From positions 429,852 to 493,851 of the forward strand of contig NZ_NMUQ01000002.1 of the NCBI RefSeq assembly GCF_002233675.1: DNA of 64,000 nt, written 5' to 3'. This document shows, piece after piece, positions 1 to 11,190 of the stretch. The position numbers and the translations under genes are program-made. The stretch comes from Paenibacillus herberti. Its GTDB lineage: Bacteria; Bacillota; Bacilli; Paenibacillales; Paenibacillaceae. Every line of letters starts with the position of its first letter. Position 1 is the stretch's first letter. Below the pieces are notes generated by a model, which was not told the origin of the DNA, did not search any database, and was given only the letters and a program-made list of their open reading frames with translations.

Positions 1-67
1 GGAAAATAAACCGGTTACGCCGAGCGATGAGAAAGCTCCATCGAAACCCAGATTGCTGTTCATTTAA
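1..67 (+). CDS. 3' end of an unidentified protein (partial)
   Basis: Frame 2 is open from the window edge and ends in TAA at 65-67. It gives a 21-residue tail rich in Lys, Pro and Ser (ending PRLLFI) that reads like a natural hydrophilic C-terminus. The gene starts outside the window, so no function can be given. A chance open frame of this length is possible. Confidence 0.35.
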   Translation, partial: ENKPVTPSDEKAPSKPRLLFI

Positions 68-175
68 TAACCCCGATCCCCTGCCCGTAAACGGCAAACT
101 ATGCTTTTTAATAATTCTATCGACATCGTAGGACAATCTTCAGCATAAAATCAATAAAACCGGCAGCTTGCCAGT

Positions 176-215
176 TCAGACGGACGGACAGACGGACAGA
201 CGGACAGTCAGACAG
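176..215. repeat. Short octamer tandem repeat next to protease stop
   Basis: The octamer GACGGACA is repeated about three times, followed by decayed CAGTCAGA-type units that run up to the stop codon of the S8 protease gene (TCA at 216-218 on the plus strand). It is simple-sequence DNA in the 3' flank. No hairpin terminator was seen here. Confidence 0.6.
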
Positions 216-2490
216 TCAGTCGCCCTTAGCCTCTGGCAGCTTCTCGCGCGTAATTCCCAGTGTGTAAAAACCTGCAGCGTAATTGGCTAGCGGCTCCGAT
301 GCGTCCCATACACGTATGTAATAAATGCCCGGAGAAACGCGAATCTGTGGCGATGTCTCTGCGGTTCCCTCGCCTTCATAGTCCACGGCAACCTCAGCTC
401 CGCCGGCTTTGCGATAGGCGAAGGCTGGATCCATGCGCATCGTGCCAGCACCCAGTTGGATACGCAATAAACCTTCAGCCTCAACCTTGATCGAGTACCA
501 ATCCTTGTCACCCATTTTGTGTAAAGTCCCGCGTACACTTCCAGTGCGGTCAGGGAGCGATACCGCCTCAGTTGCTTTATCATTGGGTTCGCTGGAGTCC
601 GCTTTCATACGCAAATTGGTGCTCAGCAAGTAGGGCAGCTTCGAGCTGCCAGCTGAGCCTTTAAGCCCCAGGCGAAGACGGTTAACCCCTTTTTTGACGT
701 TCCATTCAACGTTATGGTTGCTGAACTTGAGTTCTTTTTTTATGTTGCCTCCCGACTGCTCCAGAAGCAGGTCAATCGTCTTTGGAGATTGGCCGGCCGA
801 AAGGAGCTGTCGCAATTGGAGCGTCACGACTCCATCATAAGGACTGTCGAGCCTGTACCAGTCGCTGTCGGCAGTGCCACTCAGCTCGGCTGATAGCTGC
901 TTACCGAGCGGCATCGCAGCAGCCTTTGCAGAAGAGCTATTAGGCTCATGCGGATCAGGTTTATATTTCTCCGTTAAGGCTCGCTCCATCCTCAGCAATC
1001 CGTAACCTGTAACCACGTCGAAACCACCAGGCGCGGTGTCCTTGGTCGTTTGACGTAGCAGCGAACGAATCTGGTAAGGTTTAAGGTTCGGGTATTTCGC
1101 CCAAAGCAAAGCTGCAGCGGCAGCCGCTTGAGGAGCCGCCATAGACGTCCCTTCCTCATAGTGGTAACTGCCCCCCATTTCCGTTGTGTACACGCGCCAC
1201 GCGCCAGCCAGATCGATCTCAGAGCCTCGGCTTGAGCGGGGCTCCGGAATACCGTCAGGGCCAATTCCTCCCACTGATAGCACGGTCGGATAGGCCGCCG
1301 GATACTTGATCGTTGTTTTACTACCAAAGCGCTCGGCATCGTTGCCTGTTGCGGCAACTAGCAGCACGCCCTTTTTCTCCGCCAGATCCACGATTTCCCG
1401 CATATAGGGGGAGGAATGGTACAGTCCGACCGACAGAACGACGATGCGCGCACCCTTCTCAATCGCTCGAAGAATCCCCTCTCCCAACTGCTTCTCATCT
1501 CCGTACCCGTCCTTGTCCAGCGCTTTGACCGGTAACAGCCGAGCTTTCCAAAGGACGCCGGTAATGCCGGCTGCATTGTTGCCGCTTGCTGCGATGACTC
1601 CAGCCACACTGGTGCCATGCCCATTATCATCCTGCGCCGGAGAGCCGGGATTCTGCAGATTTACGCCCTGCAAAAGATTCCGTTTCAGATCAGGATGATC
1701 CAGATCGATGCCGGTGTCGACCACCGCGATGGTGACGGAAGACTGCGGCCGGATTTTGGACCAGGCTTCGCGAGCTCCGATCTGTTTCAAATAGGCCTGC
1801 TTGGACAGGCCTGGATCGCTCGGAGCGGCCGAAGATGCAGCCGCTAGCGTCGAGGCAAGCGAAGCAGTGCCGTTAGCGCGGGGGCTCGCGAGAGAAGCAG
1901 AGTCAAGGGCGCGGGAAGCCGCAAGAGAAGCCGCCTGCGGCGGCGAAGCAGAGCCGAGAGCGCGAAGGCTTGCGAGCGACGGTGAAGCTGGGCCGAAGGC
2001 AAGGGGCCTCGTCAGCGAAGCCGCCTGCGGCGGCGAAGCAGAGCCGAGGGCAAGGTAGCTCGTCGGCGGCGCTGCCTGCGACGAGCCGAAGGCAAGGCGG
2101 CCCGCGAGCGGCGCTGTCGCGGGCCGCGCGTCAAGCACCCGAACCGATTCGTTCGGGTGCACGTAGGCGACGCCAGGCGTCGCCCTCAGCCGCGCTAGCC
2201 ACGCGGCTGGGTCCGCGCCCGGCTCGGGCGCGACAAGCTCCACCGCCGGCTCTGCGCGGTGGTGGAGCACGATCGTCCCGGGCAAAGCAATGCGCTGCCC
2301 GGGATCGCGCCAACCGAGAAGCCAGCTATGCTGCTTCTCGGCTCGCGCCTGCGCGCCGGCGCTATCCGCGGCCGGCGCAGCAATGCTGCCCGCTGGCAAA
2401 GCGGGGGCAGCGGCCAGCATGCTGGCTGTTGCGAGCGCTGCCGCCAACTTGCGGACAAGTCTCGGCGAGTTAGCATATCCTGCTTTCATG
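216..2490 (-). CDS. S8 (subtilisin-like) serine protease, secreted
   Basis: Predicted 757-residue secreted subtilase. An N-terminal Lys/Arg plus Ala-rich hydrophobic segment (about 1-40) looks like a signal peptide, followed by an inhibitor-like pro-region. The catalytic triad is visible: Asp258 in VVDTGID, His291 in DNGHGT, Ser449 in GTSMAAP, with the oxyanion Asn near 383 in ATGND. Two C-terminal beta-rich segments (about 520-630 and 640-750) resemble pre-peptidase C-terminal domains. Residues 127-225, between pro-region and catalytic domain, are Ala/Ser/Leu/Pro low complexity encoded by imperfect DNA repeats, which is unusual for the family. ATG at 2490 is preferred over an in-frame TTG at 2498 because AAAGGA lies about 10 nt upstream of it. 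The substrate is unknown. Confidence 0.9.
1927..2048. repeat. In-frame direct repeat inside protease linker
   Basis: A 32-bp sequence at 1927-1958 recurs identically at 2017-2048, a 90-bp period and thus a multiple of three. On the minus strand both copies encode LGSASPPQAAS in the low-complexity linker of the S8 protease. Neighbouring imperfect copies suggest the linker grew by slippage or unequal exchange. Confidence 0.8.
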
Positions 2491-2826
2491 AGCCTCAATT
2501 CCTTTGCTCCGTATCTATCCTATGATGGTCCGGCGCTTCTATCCCTACTCGGCAGGGATGCTTCGAAAAAAGCTGCCTTGAACCATCTAACACATTCATT
2601 TCGCAACCTGCCTACAAGGGGCAAAAAGAGTCCTTTTTCGACTTTCGCGGACTACCTTTTTCCGGTATCAAAGCTTAATCAGTTCGTTCTTCTTGCCTAC
2701 TTTTTCGCTTTCCACACCCTTAATTCCTCTTTATTTGGCAAAATCCATCCTTGCGAACAAAGACTAGTAAAGCAACCGTATAACCTTGCAGACGGTTAAA
2801 AATAATGCAAAACGAACCATTTAAAC
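2491..2826. other. Intergenic stretch upstream of the protease
   Basis: About 335 bp between the dps terminator and the protease start. It should hold the protease promoter on the minus strand. A small hairpin (ATCCCT...AGGGAT, around 2544-2561) lies about 55 nt upstream of the start codon. No convincing gene, riboswitch or clear -35/-10 pair was recognised. Confidence 0.4.
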
Positions 2827-2854
2827 AAGCCCCTCACGCTTTGCGGAGGAGCTT
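2827..2854 (-). terminator. Terminator after dps
   Basis: On the minus strand a hairpin AAGCTCCTCCGC / GCGTGAGGGGCTT (one mismatch and one bulge) is followed by TTGTTT. It lies about 50 nt past the dps stop codon. Confidence 0.6.
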
Positions 2855-2900
2855 GAATGTTCAATTAATCCCTAAATTAATTCCTTAATTAATCGGCCAA

Positions 2901-3371
2901 TTAGCCCTGAAACTTTTCCAGCATCCAACGATGCTTATCCAATTGCTCGACCATGCCCGTCAAAATATCGGCTGTAGCGGGATCATCTTCCTTATCGGCA
3001 GCCTCCGCCGCTTTTTTCAGATCCGATGCGAGCAATGTGAAATCTTCAACGACGGAGCGCACCATCGTGTCGGCATCCTCTTTCTCCGTCGCTTCCTTGA
3101 TGGAGGAAAGAGACAGCATACCCTTCATGGTGGAAACTGGCTTGCCGCCAATGGCGATCAGACGCTCAGCCGTCTCGTCGAACATCAGAGTAACCGCATC
3201 GTAAAGTTCTTCGAATTTGACATGCAAAGTGTAAAAATTAGGACCTGTCACATTCCAGTGGAAGGAATGCAGCTTCATATACAACACACCCAACGAAGCG
3301 ACCTGTTTGTTCAGCTCTTCCCGGGTTTTTTCATTCGTTTGTGCTTTGGAGTTAGTCGCTTGTGTAGCCAT
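2901..3371 (-). CDS. dps: Dps-family DNA-protecting ferritin
   Basis: This 156-residue protein belongs to the Dps/mini-ferritin family: dodecameric shells that oxidise and store iron, usually with peroxide, and protect DNA in stress or stationary phase. The ferroxidase ligands are spaced as in Listeria Dps: His38, His50 (+12), Asp65 (+15), Glu69 (+4), within LHSFHWNV and FEELYD...FDETAERL. Full length for the family. ATG with AAAGGGG about 9 nt upstream. It stands alone between a terminator and the divergent YheC/D gene. No clear PerR box was recognised upstream. Confidence 0.93.
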   Translation of the reverse strand: MATQATNSKAQTNEKTREELNKQVASLGVLYMKLHSFHWNVTGPNFYTLHVKFEELYDAVTLMFDETAERLIAIGGKPVSTMKGMLSLSSIKEATEKEDADTMVRSVVEDFTLLASDLKKAAEAADKEDDPATADILTGMVEQLDKHRWMLEKFQG

Positions 3372-3595
3372 AGTTGATTACCCCTTTCATGAGTTCGGAA
3401 TCAGATGCGACGATGGAACTTCTTACTGCTTTATTACCCTGCCCACGGAGGAAGCAAACAGGCTAGCGGGCATTCCACCTCTCAGCTTGCGCAGCCAGTA
3501 CTCCCTTTATCCGCGATAAGCCCTTTTTATCCCGTCATGTCATTCGCACAATTCCCGCAAGCCTGGCTCTCATAATCTAATGTGAGGTGACCCGT

Positions 3596-4393
3596 ATGCC
3601 GACTATCAAAAAATATATGAAGACCTATAAGTCCCGCGCTCTCTGGGGCAAATTGCGGGTCAGCCGCATGCTGCTCAAGAATTCTGCTACGGCTTCGCTG
3701 ATCCCGACTACCAGATCCCTGTCGCTGAAGCTGCTGACTCTTATGCTCGCCCGCTACAAAACGCTTTACATTAAGCCGGATATCGGCTCCCTTGGAATGG
3801 GGATTCATCGACTAAGTACATCCTCTTATGGCGGCTATGAGCTGATTTCTGTTGTATCGCGCAAGCAGATTACACGCATATTCCCGACTATTAACAGCGT
3901 TTATCGCCTGCTAAAAAGAGCCGAGGTAAACGGCAAACTGATTATTCAAAGAGGTATTTCGCTCGACCTGGTCGGCGGCAAGCCCTATGATCTGCGCGCT
4001 ATGGTTCAGCGCCGGCCAGATGGGCCATGGACATACACCGGTACCATCGCCAAAATTGCATCGCCCAACAGGATCGTCACGAATGTTCATCAAGGGGCGC
4101 AGGTATGCATGGTCTCGAAGCTATGGGAAATGCAGGGTTTGTCCTTACAGGCAGCCAGTGCCTATGAACGAATGATTGAAAGCAAAGCTCTAACCATCAG
4201 TCGCTCTCTGTCTCGCCAATATACGGGCATGTATGAGATGGGCATCGACTTTGCCTTCGACCGTTCCAAGAAGCTGTGGGTAATTGAGGTCAATACGAAT
4301 CATCCTCAGTTCGGACCAATCAAAAAGCTGGACCGGGCGACCTACAACCGAATGGCCAGTTACGCCCGCAGCTACGGACGTATGGATCACTAA
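3596..4393 (+). CDS. YheC/YheD-family ATP-grasp protein
   Basis: Predicted 265-residue member of the YheC/YheD endospore coat-associated family, an ATP-grasp fold. Visible ATP-grasp elements: LYIKPDIGSLGMGI (glycine-rich loop), YDLRAMVQR, and near the end MGIDFAFDRS...WVIEVNTNHPQ, where the acidic and Asn residues would bind metal-ATP. The family is found in spore-formers, but the substrate is not established. It is shorter than many YheC/D proteins, which carry an extra N-terminal region. The ATG at 3596 has GAGGTGA just upstream; an in-frame GTG at 3587 lies inside that ribosome binding site and is unlikely. Downstream sequence is a truncated group II intron on the other strand. Confidence 0.8.
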   Translation: MPTIKKYMKTYKSRALWGKLRVSRMLLKNSATASLIPTTRSLSLKLLTLMLARYKTLYIKPDIGSLGMGIHRLSTSSYGGYELISVVSRKQITRIFPTINSVYRLLKRAEVNGKLIIQRGISLDLVGGKPYDLRAMVQRRPDGPWTYTGTIAKIASPNRIVTNVHQGAQVCMVSKLWEMQGLSLQAASAYERMIESKALTISRSLSRQYTGMYEMGIDFAFDRSKKLWVIEVNTNHPQFGPIKKLDRATYNRMASYARSYGRMDH

Positions 4394-4417
4394 AGCTGGA
4401 ACTGGCTAGTGCCGGAT

Positions 4418-4528
4418 TCATGCTCTAAACATTTCCCGAATGACTGGCTCCAAATCCAAACCATCAAACAAAGGGAGTATACTCATCAAATTGGAAGGGC
4501 AATGTTTGTGTTTCGGGACATTTCTCAT
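4418..4528 (-). CDS. Possible 36-residue peptide, unrecognised
   Basis: A short minus-strand frame begins with ATG at 4528 behind AGGAG (6-nt spacing) and ends in TGA at 4418-4420. The predicted peptide starts MRNVPKHKHCP and ends IREMFRA. It sits at the end of the intron remnant, where an intron-encoded protein would begin, but no reverse transcriptase similarity is seen. It could be a chance frame. Confidence 0.2.
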   Translation of the reverse strand: MRNVPKHKHCPSNLMSILPLFDGLDLEPVIREMFRA

Positions 4529-4534
4529 ACGCCA

Positions 4535-4903
4535 CTCCTGGAATTAGCCATGATTAAGCAGGCCCATTCGGGGACTCCGAGGGCTCGATGCTCGCGGATT
4601 CGGGTATGTGCCCGTTTCCAGTATTTCCATAAGCACATACGCAGTCCTCTGCCATTTCAGCGGTCAATTCTTCCACCCACGCCTGTCCAAGTTTACAGCT
4701 GCAACCCTTGGCAGCTTAAGATTTTGTCATATGTTGGTGACTCATCCGACTGCAACCGCCTCAAATTGGATTCGTATACCTCAGGCCGTGCTTTTGCCTC
4801 CGGCTTCCTCGCGGCAGACACCCTTGCCTTTGGCTAACGGTAGGCGCTTGTCAGCCCCTATTCGGGACTTTCACCCTAGAGATAACGCCCATGCTGGGCA
4901 TAC
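4535..4903 (-). mobile_element. 5' remnant (domain I) of a group II intron
   Basis: Read on the minus strand from 4903, the sequence begins GTATGCCCAGCATGGGCG. It continues with elements typical of the 5' part of bacterial group II introns: AGGGTGAAAGTCCC, AGGGGCTGACAAG, GTTAGCC, GGCAAGGGTGTC and GAAGCCGGAGGCAAA. The similarity fades before about 4535, and there is no reverse transcriptase gene and no recognisable domain V. It is therefore a dead 5' fragment. It begins 8 nt past a terminator hairpin, in the same orientation; targeting sites just behind terminators is known for class IIC introns. The class assignment is uncertain. Confidence 0.7.
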
Positions 4904-4910
4904 AACTAAG

Positions 4911-4942
4911 AAAGCCGTCCCCTAGGGGACGGCTTTCTCTTT
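4911..4942 (-). terminator. Strong terminator hairpin (intron target site)
   Basis: A perfect 12-bp inverted repeat, AAAGCCGTCCCC - TA - GGGGACGGCTTT. It is followed on the plus strand by CTCTTTT and on the minus strand by CTTAGTT. It can end transcription of the PemK-like/cpsB unit (minus) and perhaps of the YheC/D gene (plus). The group II intron remnant starts immediately behind it on the minus strand. Confidence 0.8.
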
Positions 4943-5049
4943 TAAAGTGCGTTTAATCATTTTTAGGACCGCATTGAACTTTCGTCCAAAGGGCATTGTT
5001 TGATACTTATATATTATAGCAATTCCATCGTGATGAATCAACACCTTTG

Positions 5050-5601
5050 TTATATTGATTGTTCAGAGGATTGCACGATATTCTCTCGTCCTGCTGCAGC
5101 GGTATTTTTAGCCGCCTCCAGTTGTGTAATTGCTTTAGAAAACTTTCGCGTAAAAAGTCCGATTATCTTTTCATCGATCATATCCATAAACTGTGCAGGC
5201 AGTTTAACGACTAGGTCGGAACCTTTCCTAGGCCTATATATACGTAATTTACTGATCGGCTGAAACTGATTGGGAATTGCAAATGCTTCTTTTCCATTCA
5301 TTCCACTTATCACACCAATATATATTTCATGCTTGTGCAGAATATCCTTTGTTTGTCCCAATTCGAGAGATCCCAGTGGAATGACATTAACGACTGGATT
5401 CGATTTTTCATTATCATCCATGACGACAGCGTAGTGTAATCCACCAATTTCGGAGCCTGGATTAAAACCGAAATTGACATAGATGATATCGCTACGATTA
5501 TACTTGCGAAGTTTCGAAGGTTCAAACCCCGTTTCCCATTGCAAATACTGATTTTGTGTTTTCATCCACTCGATAAATATCTGACCACGTTTAAGGCCCA
5601 T
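5050..5601 (-). CDS. PemK/MazF-like protein, solitary
   Basis: About 183 residues from ATG at 5601. The central part (DIIYVNFGFNPGSEIGGLHYAVVMDD, then NPVVNVIPLGS) matches the PemK/MazF fold, the family of sequence-specific endoribonuclease toxins. The C-terminal 80 residues are an added helical, Lys/Glu/Ala-rich extension. No antitoxin gene precedes it: the upstream gene is cpsB. The same reading frame stays open upstream into the 3' end of cpsB, and no good ribosome binding site stands before either the ATG at 5601 or the next one in frame. The start is therefore uncertain, and initiation could be nearer 5650. Toxic activity is not shown by the sequence. Confidence 0.65.
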   Translation of the reverse strand: MGLKRGQIFIEWMKTQNQYLQWETGFEPSKLRKYNRSDIIYVNFGFNPGSEIGGLHYAVVMDDNEKSNPVVNVIPLGSLELGQTKDILHKHEIYIGVISGMNGKEAFAIPNQFQPISKLRIYRPRKGSDLVVKLPAQFMDMIDEKIIGLFTRKFSKAITQLEAAKNTAAAGRENIVQSSEQSI

Positions 5602-5662
5602 GTTTTCAAGTGTTTGTTGTAGATCGGCCAGTCTCTGTTCGGAGAATTCAAGCCACTCCCCC

Positions 5663-6466
5663 TCAGCCCCGCCGGCCAAACAGACTGCGCAGCAGCCCGC
5701 GCGGTCCGGCATCTTGTGTCTGCTGATGAGCCAGCAGCCCAGCTGCTGCTGGCTCCAACTCCTCGCCTGCCAGCAGCCGAGTAGCATTGGCCTCAAAATA
5801 ATGCCGCACTGCCGGTCCCATGCGCGCTTCAATAAGCGCATATGCCTCGCTCAGCTTGAAGCCTCTGCGCTGGGCGTGATGTGCATCGGATGAGACGAGG
5901 TGAATAAGCCCGTTTTTCATCATCGACCAAGCGCCTTTTTCGATATTTTTGCCATAAAGGCCGAGCAATGAATGTGTTGTCACCTGGGTCCATGCGCCGA
6001 GATCGATCAGTTCTTCCAAACGATGCGGCTCCCGCAGTGCTTCCATATTCCGTTCCGGATGGGCAATGACCGGCCGAATACCGAGCAGCGACAGCTCATA
6101 GATGAGCTCAGCCATCTCTTGCGGAATTTCATTCGTCGGCATCTCAAGCAGCATATACGGGGTATCCGCCAGTCTCAGCAGCTCACCTCGCTCCAAATTG
6201 TCGAGCAGCTCCCCATGCACCCGAATCTCTTGCCCCGCATGAAGACGGAGCGGAAAACCCTGCTCATGGAGCAACTTCTGCGACTGCTCCAGCAAGACCC
6301 TCACCTCGTTCGCTGGGTTCCAATAAACACCGTTTGCATGGTGAGGCGTCGCAATAATATCGGTAATCCCCTCTTGGACAGCTGCGGTTGCCAGCTCCAG
6401 CAGATGCTCCTGGTGGCTTGCACCATCGTCTATGCCAGGCAAGATATGCGTGTGTATATCAATCAT
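5663..6466 (-). CDS. CpsB/YwqE-type PHP tyrosine phosphatase
   Basis: This 267-residue PHP-domain protein resembles CpsB/CapC and B. subtilis YwqE, metal-dependent protein-tyrosine phosphatases that dephosphorylate the tyrosine kinases governing capsule or exopolysaccharide synthesis. Visible metal-binding motifs: IDIHTHILPGIDDGA at the N-terminus, TPHH (about 40), HPERN (about 138) and SSDAHH (about 196). Length is normal; the last 20 residues are low complexity. ATG at 6466 follows GGGAGTG. No partner tyrosine kinase gene is in the window, so it is separated from the usual capsule operon, although surface-glycan genes occur 40 kb away. Confidence 0.87.
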   Translation of the reverse strand: MIDIHTHILPGIDDGASHQEHLLELATAAVQEGITDIIATPHHANGVYWNPANEVRVLLEQSQKLLHEQGFPLRLHAGQEIRVHGELLDNLERGELLRLADTPYMLLEMPTNEIPQEMAELIYELSLLGIRPVIAHPERNMEALREPHRLEELIDLGAWTQVTTHSLLGLYGKNIEKGAWSMMKNGLIHLVSSDAHHAQRRGFKLSEAYALIEARMGPAVRHYFEANATRLLAGEELEPAAAGLLAHQQTQDAGPRGLLRSLFGRRG

Positions 6467-6553
6467 CGGCTTTCACTCCCCGCTTGTTCTATCCTGATCC
6501 TTCCATTCTAAGCGATCTTGTAGACGAGCGTCATCCTCCTGGAGCTTTATTTG

Positions 6554-6651
6554 TTATCGACATACATTACCCACAGCTTATCAACAGGGTTGTGCACAGA
6601 ATCCGCCCCTGTTGCTCACAACTTATCCACAGGAAACTATTTTGTGAACAA
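6554..6651. promoter_or_regulatory. Cluster of DnaA-box-like sites
   Basis: Within 98 bp there is one perfect DnaA box, TTATCCACA (6623-6631). Four further sites have one mismatch to TTATNCACA: TTATCGACA (6554-6562), TTACCCACA (6567-6575), TTATCAACA (6578-6586) and, on the minus strand, TTGTTCACA (6643-6651). The cluster lies between the atp operon terminator and cpsB. DnaA-box clusters outside oriC are known in B. subtilis and modulate initiation and transcription; a role here is inference. Confidence 0.65.
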
Positions 6652-6705
6652 CTTTTTTTCTAAGCCTTTTAATCAACAGCCCAACTCCGATAGGAACTTT
6701 CACAG

Positions 6706-6752
6706 AAAAATAAAAAACAGCCCTGCTGTCCGCAATGGACAAACAGGGCTGC
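6706..6752 (-). terminator. Terminator of the atp operon
   Basis: The minus-strand hairpin pairs CAGCCCTGTTTGTCC with CGGACAGCAGGGCTG over an ATTG loop and is followed by TTTTTTATTTTT. It begins about 25 nt after the atpC stop codon. Confidence 0.9.
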
Positions 6753-6775
6753 TGTTGGGCGCACTAAGATTAGCC

Positions 6776-7165
6776 TTAAAGGCTGATCCGGGTAATAGCA
6801 CGCTGCAGGGCCATCTCGGCGCGGCGGAAGTCCGCATCGTCCTTGCGGCCGCGCAGGCGGTCTTCAGCACGCTTCTTGGCAAGCTGCGCACGATCAACAT
6901 CGATTTCTCCCGGCAGCTCAGCGCTTTCGGCGAGAATAACGACCTTCTCGTGGCGGACTTCAGCGAAACCGCCGCTAACGGCGATACGCTCTTCCTTGCC
7001 ACCAATTTTCGCTACTACAGCAGCGATTTTGAGCGGGGTTACCAACGGCACGTGATTAGGCAGAATGCCCATCTCGCCTTCTACGCCGCGCAGGATGACC
7101 ATATTAACATCCTTGGCGTAGACCGTACGCTCAGGGGTTACAATTTCAAGCAGTAAGGTGCTCAT
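6776..7165 (-). CDS. atpC: F1Fo ATP synthase epsilon subunit
   Basis: 129-residue epsilon subunit of the central stalk, which links gamma to the c-ring and can inhibit ATP hydrolysis. The N-terminal beta-sandwich includes LEIVTPERTVY, GEMGILPNHVPLVTPL and AVSGGFAEV. The C-terminal helical hairpin, about 85-129, is Ala/Arg-rich (RAQLAKKRAEDRL). Slightly shorter than the usual 130-140. Last gene of the operon, 24 nt behind atpD, with GGAGG before its ATG; the terminator follows. Confidence 0.96.
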   Translation of the reverse strand: MSTLLLEIVTPERTVYAKDVNMVILRGVEGEMGILPNHVPLVTPLKIAAVVAKIGGKEERIAVSGGFAEVRHEKVVILAESAELPGEIDVDRAQLAKKRAEDRLRGRKDDADFRRAEMALQRAITRISL

Positions 7166-7189
7166 ACCGATACCTCCATCCGCCGAGGA

Positions 7190-8635
<1,446 letters not shown>

Positions 8636-8724
8636 TTATATCAATCAAGCAGGATTAAACCTGCCGGTGGAGCGATCTTGCGATGCGCCGGATCCCCCCG
8701 CTGGGGAGGGAAGAGAACGGCAGC

Positions 8725-9585
8725 TTAGCCTTGAGCGTTTGCGCCGCCAACGATTTCGGCAATTTCTTGCGTAATCGCGGCTTGCCGCGCACGGTTGTAG
8801 GTCAGCGTCAATTCGCCGATCATCTTCGTGGCGTTTTTGGTCGCGTTGCCCATGGCCGTCATACGGGCACCGAACTCGCTGGCCTTGCCCTCAAGAATCG
8901 CACTGTAAATGACGGTCTCGGCGTATTTGGGAAGCAGTACACTCAGCACGGACTCAGCGTCCGGCTCATATTCGTACTGTGTCGCAGCGCCTTTGAACTC
9001 ATCCGTTGCAAGCGGAAGCAGCTTCTTAAGAGTCGGAATCTGGGACAGAGCGTTCAGGAAGCGGTTATAAATGATATAAACCTCATCGTAACGGCCATCC
9101 TCGAAACCTTGAACCGCTTTGCTCGCAACCGGCTTGATATCGCCATATTTAGGAGCGTCGGCAATGCCAGTCACTTCCTCGGCGATGCTGATGTTGCGGC
9201 GATTCAGATATGCCGTGCCCTTGCGTCCAACCACCAGGATCTCGTACTCATCCTTGGAACGGTGATTTTCGGCGACGGTGCTCATCAGCTTGCGGAGCAC
9301 GTTGATGTTGTAACCGCCTGCCAGACCGCGGTCGGAGGTGATGATCAGGTAAGCTGTCTTTTTCACCTCGCGCTTCTGGAGCATCGGATGCTTGATGTTG
9401 CCAGAACCGGCGGCAATGCTGGATACAACCTCGCGGATTTTGTCCGTGTAGGGGCGTGCCGAGAGAGCAGCCTCCTGTGCACGGCGAAGCTTCGCCGCAG
9501 CGACCATTTCCATCGCTTTGGTAATTTGCTTCATGTTTTGCTTGCTCTTAATCGAGCGTTTTATCTCGCGCATGCCTTTAGCCAT
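8725..9585 (-). CDS. atpG: F1Fo ATP synthase gamma subunit
   Basis: 286-residue gamma subunit, the rotating shaft inside the alpha3beta3 hexamer. The N-terminal helix MREIKRSIKSKQNMKQITKAMEMVAAAKLRRAQ and the C-terminal helix NATKMIGELTLTYNRARQAAITQEIAEIVGGA are the family's paired coiled-coil signatures. Between them is the Rossmann-like domain with ITSDRGLAGGYN. ATG at 9585 follows AAGGTGG. Standard operon position between atpA and atpD. Confidence 0.97.
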   Translation of the reverse strand: MAKGMREIKRSIKSKQNMKQITKAMEMVAAAKLRRAQEAALSARPYTDKIREVVSSIAAGSGNIKHPMLQKREVKKTAYLIITSDRGLAGGYNINVLRKLMSTVAENHRSKDEYEILVVGRKGTAYLNRRNISIAEEVTGIADAPKYGDIKPVASKAVQGFEDGRYDEVYIIYNRFLNALSQIPTLKKLLPLATDEFKGAATQYEYEPDAESVLSVLLPKYAETVIYSAILEGKASEFGARMTAMGNATKNATKMIGELTLTYNRARQAAITQEIAEIVGGANAQG

Positions 9586-9660
9586 TTGTTGTCACCACCT
9601 TACTTTTCGGCCCCTGCTCCCGCCTTTGGGCGCAGGGGCCGGCATCATCGTTCCAAGCTA

Positions 9661-11190
<1,530 letters not shown>

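Noticed and set aside
2491-2900. Possible riboswitch upstream of the S8 protease
   Set aside because: Only a small hairpin is visible; the conserved parts of c-di-GMP, SAM or other common aptamers are not there.
4394-4903. Intact group II intron with reverse transcriptase
   Set aside because: Only the first few hundred bases of the intron are present; no reverse transcriptase motifs or domain V were found.
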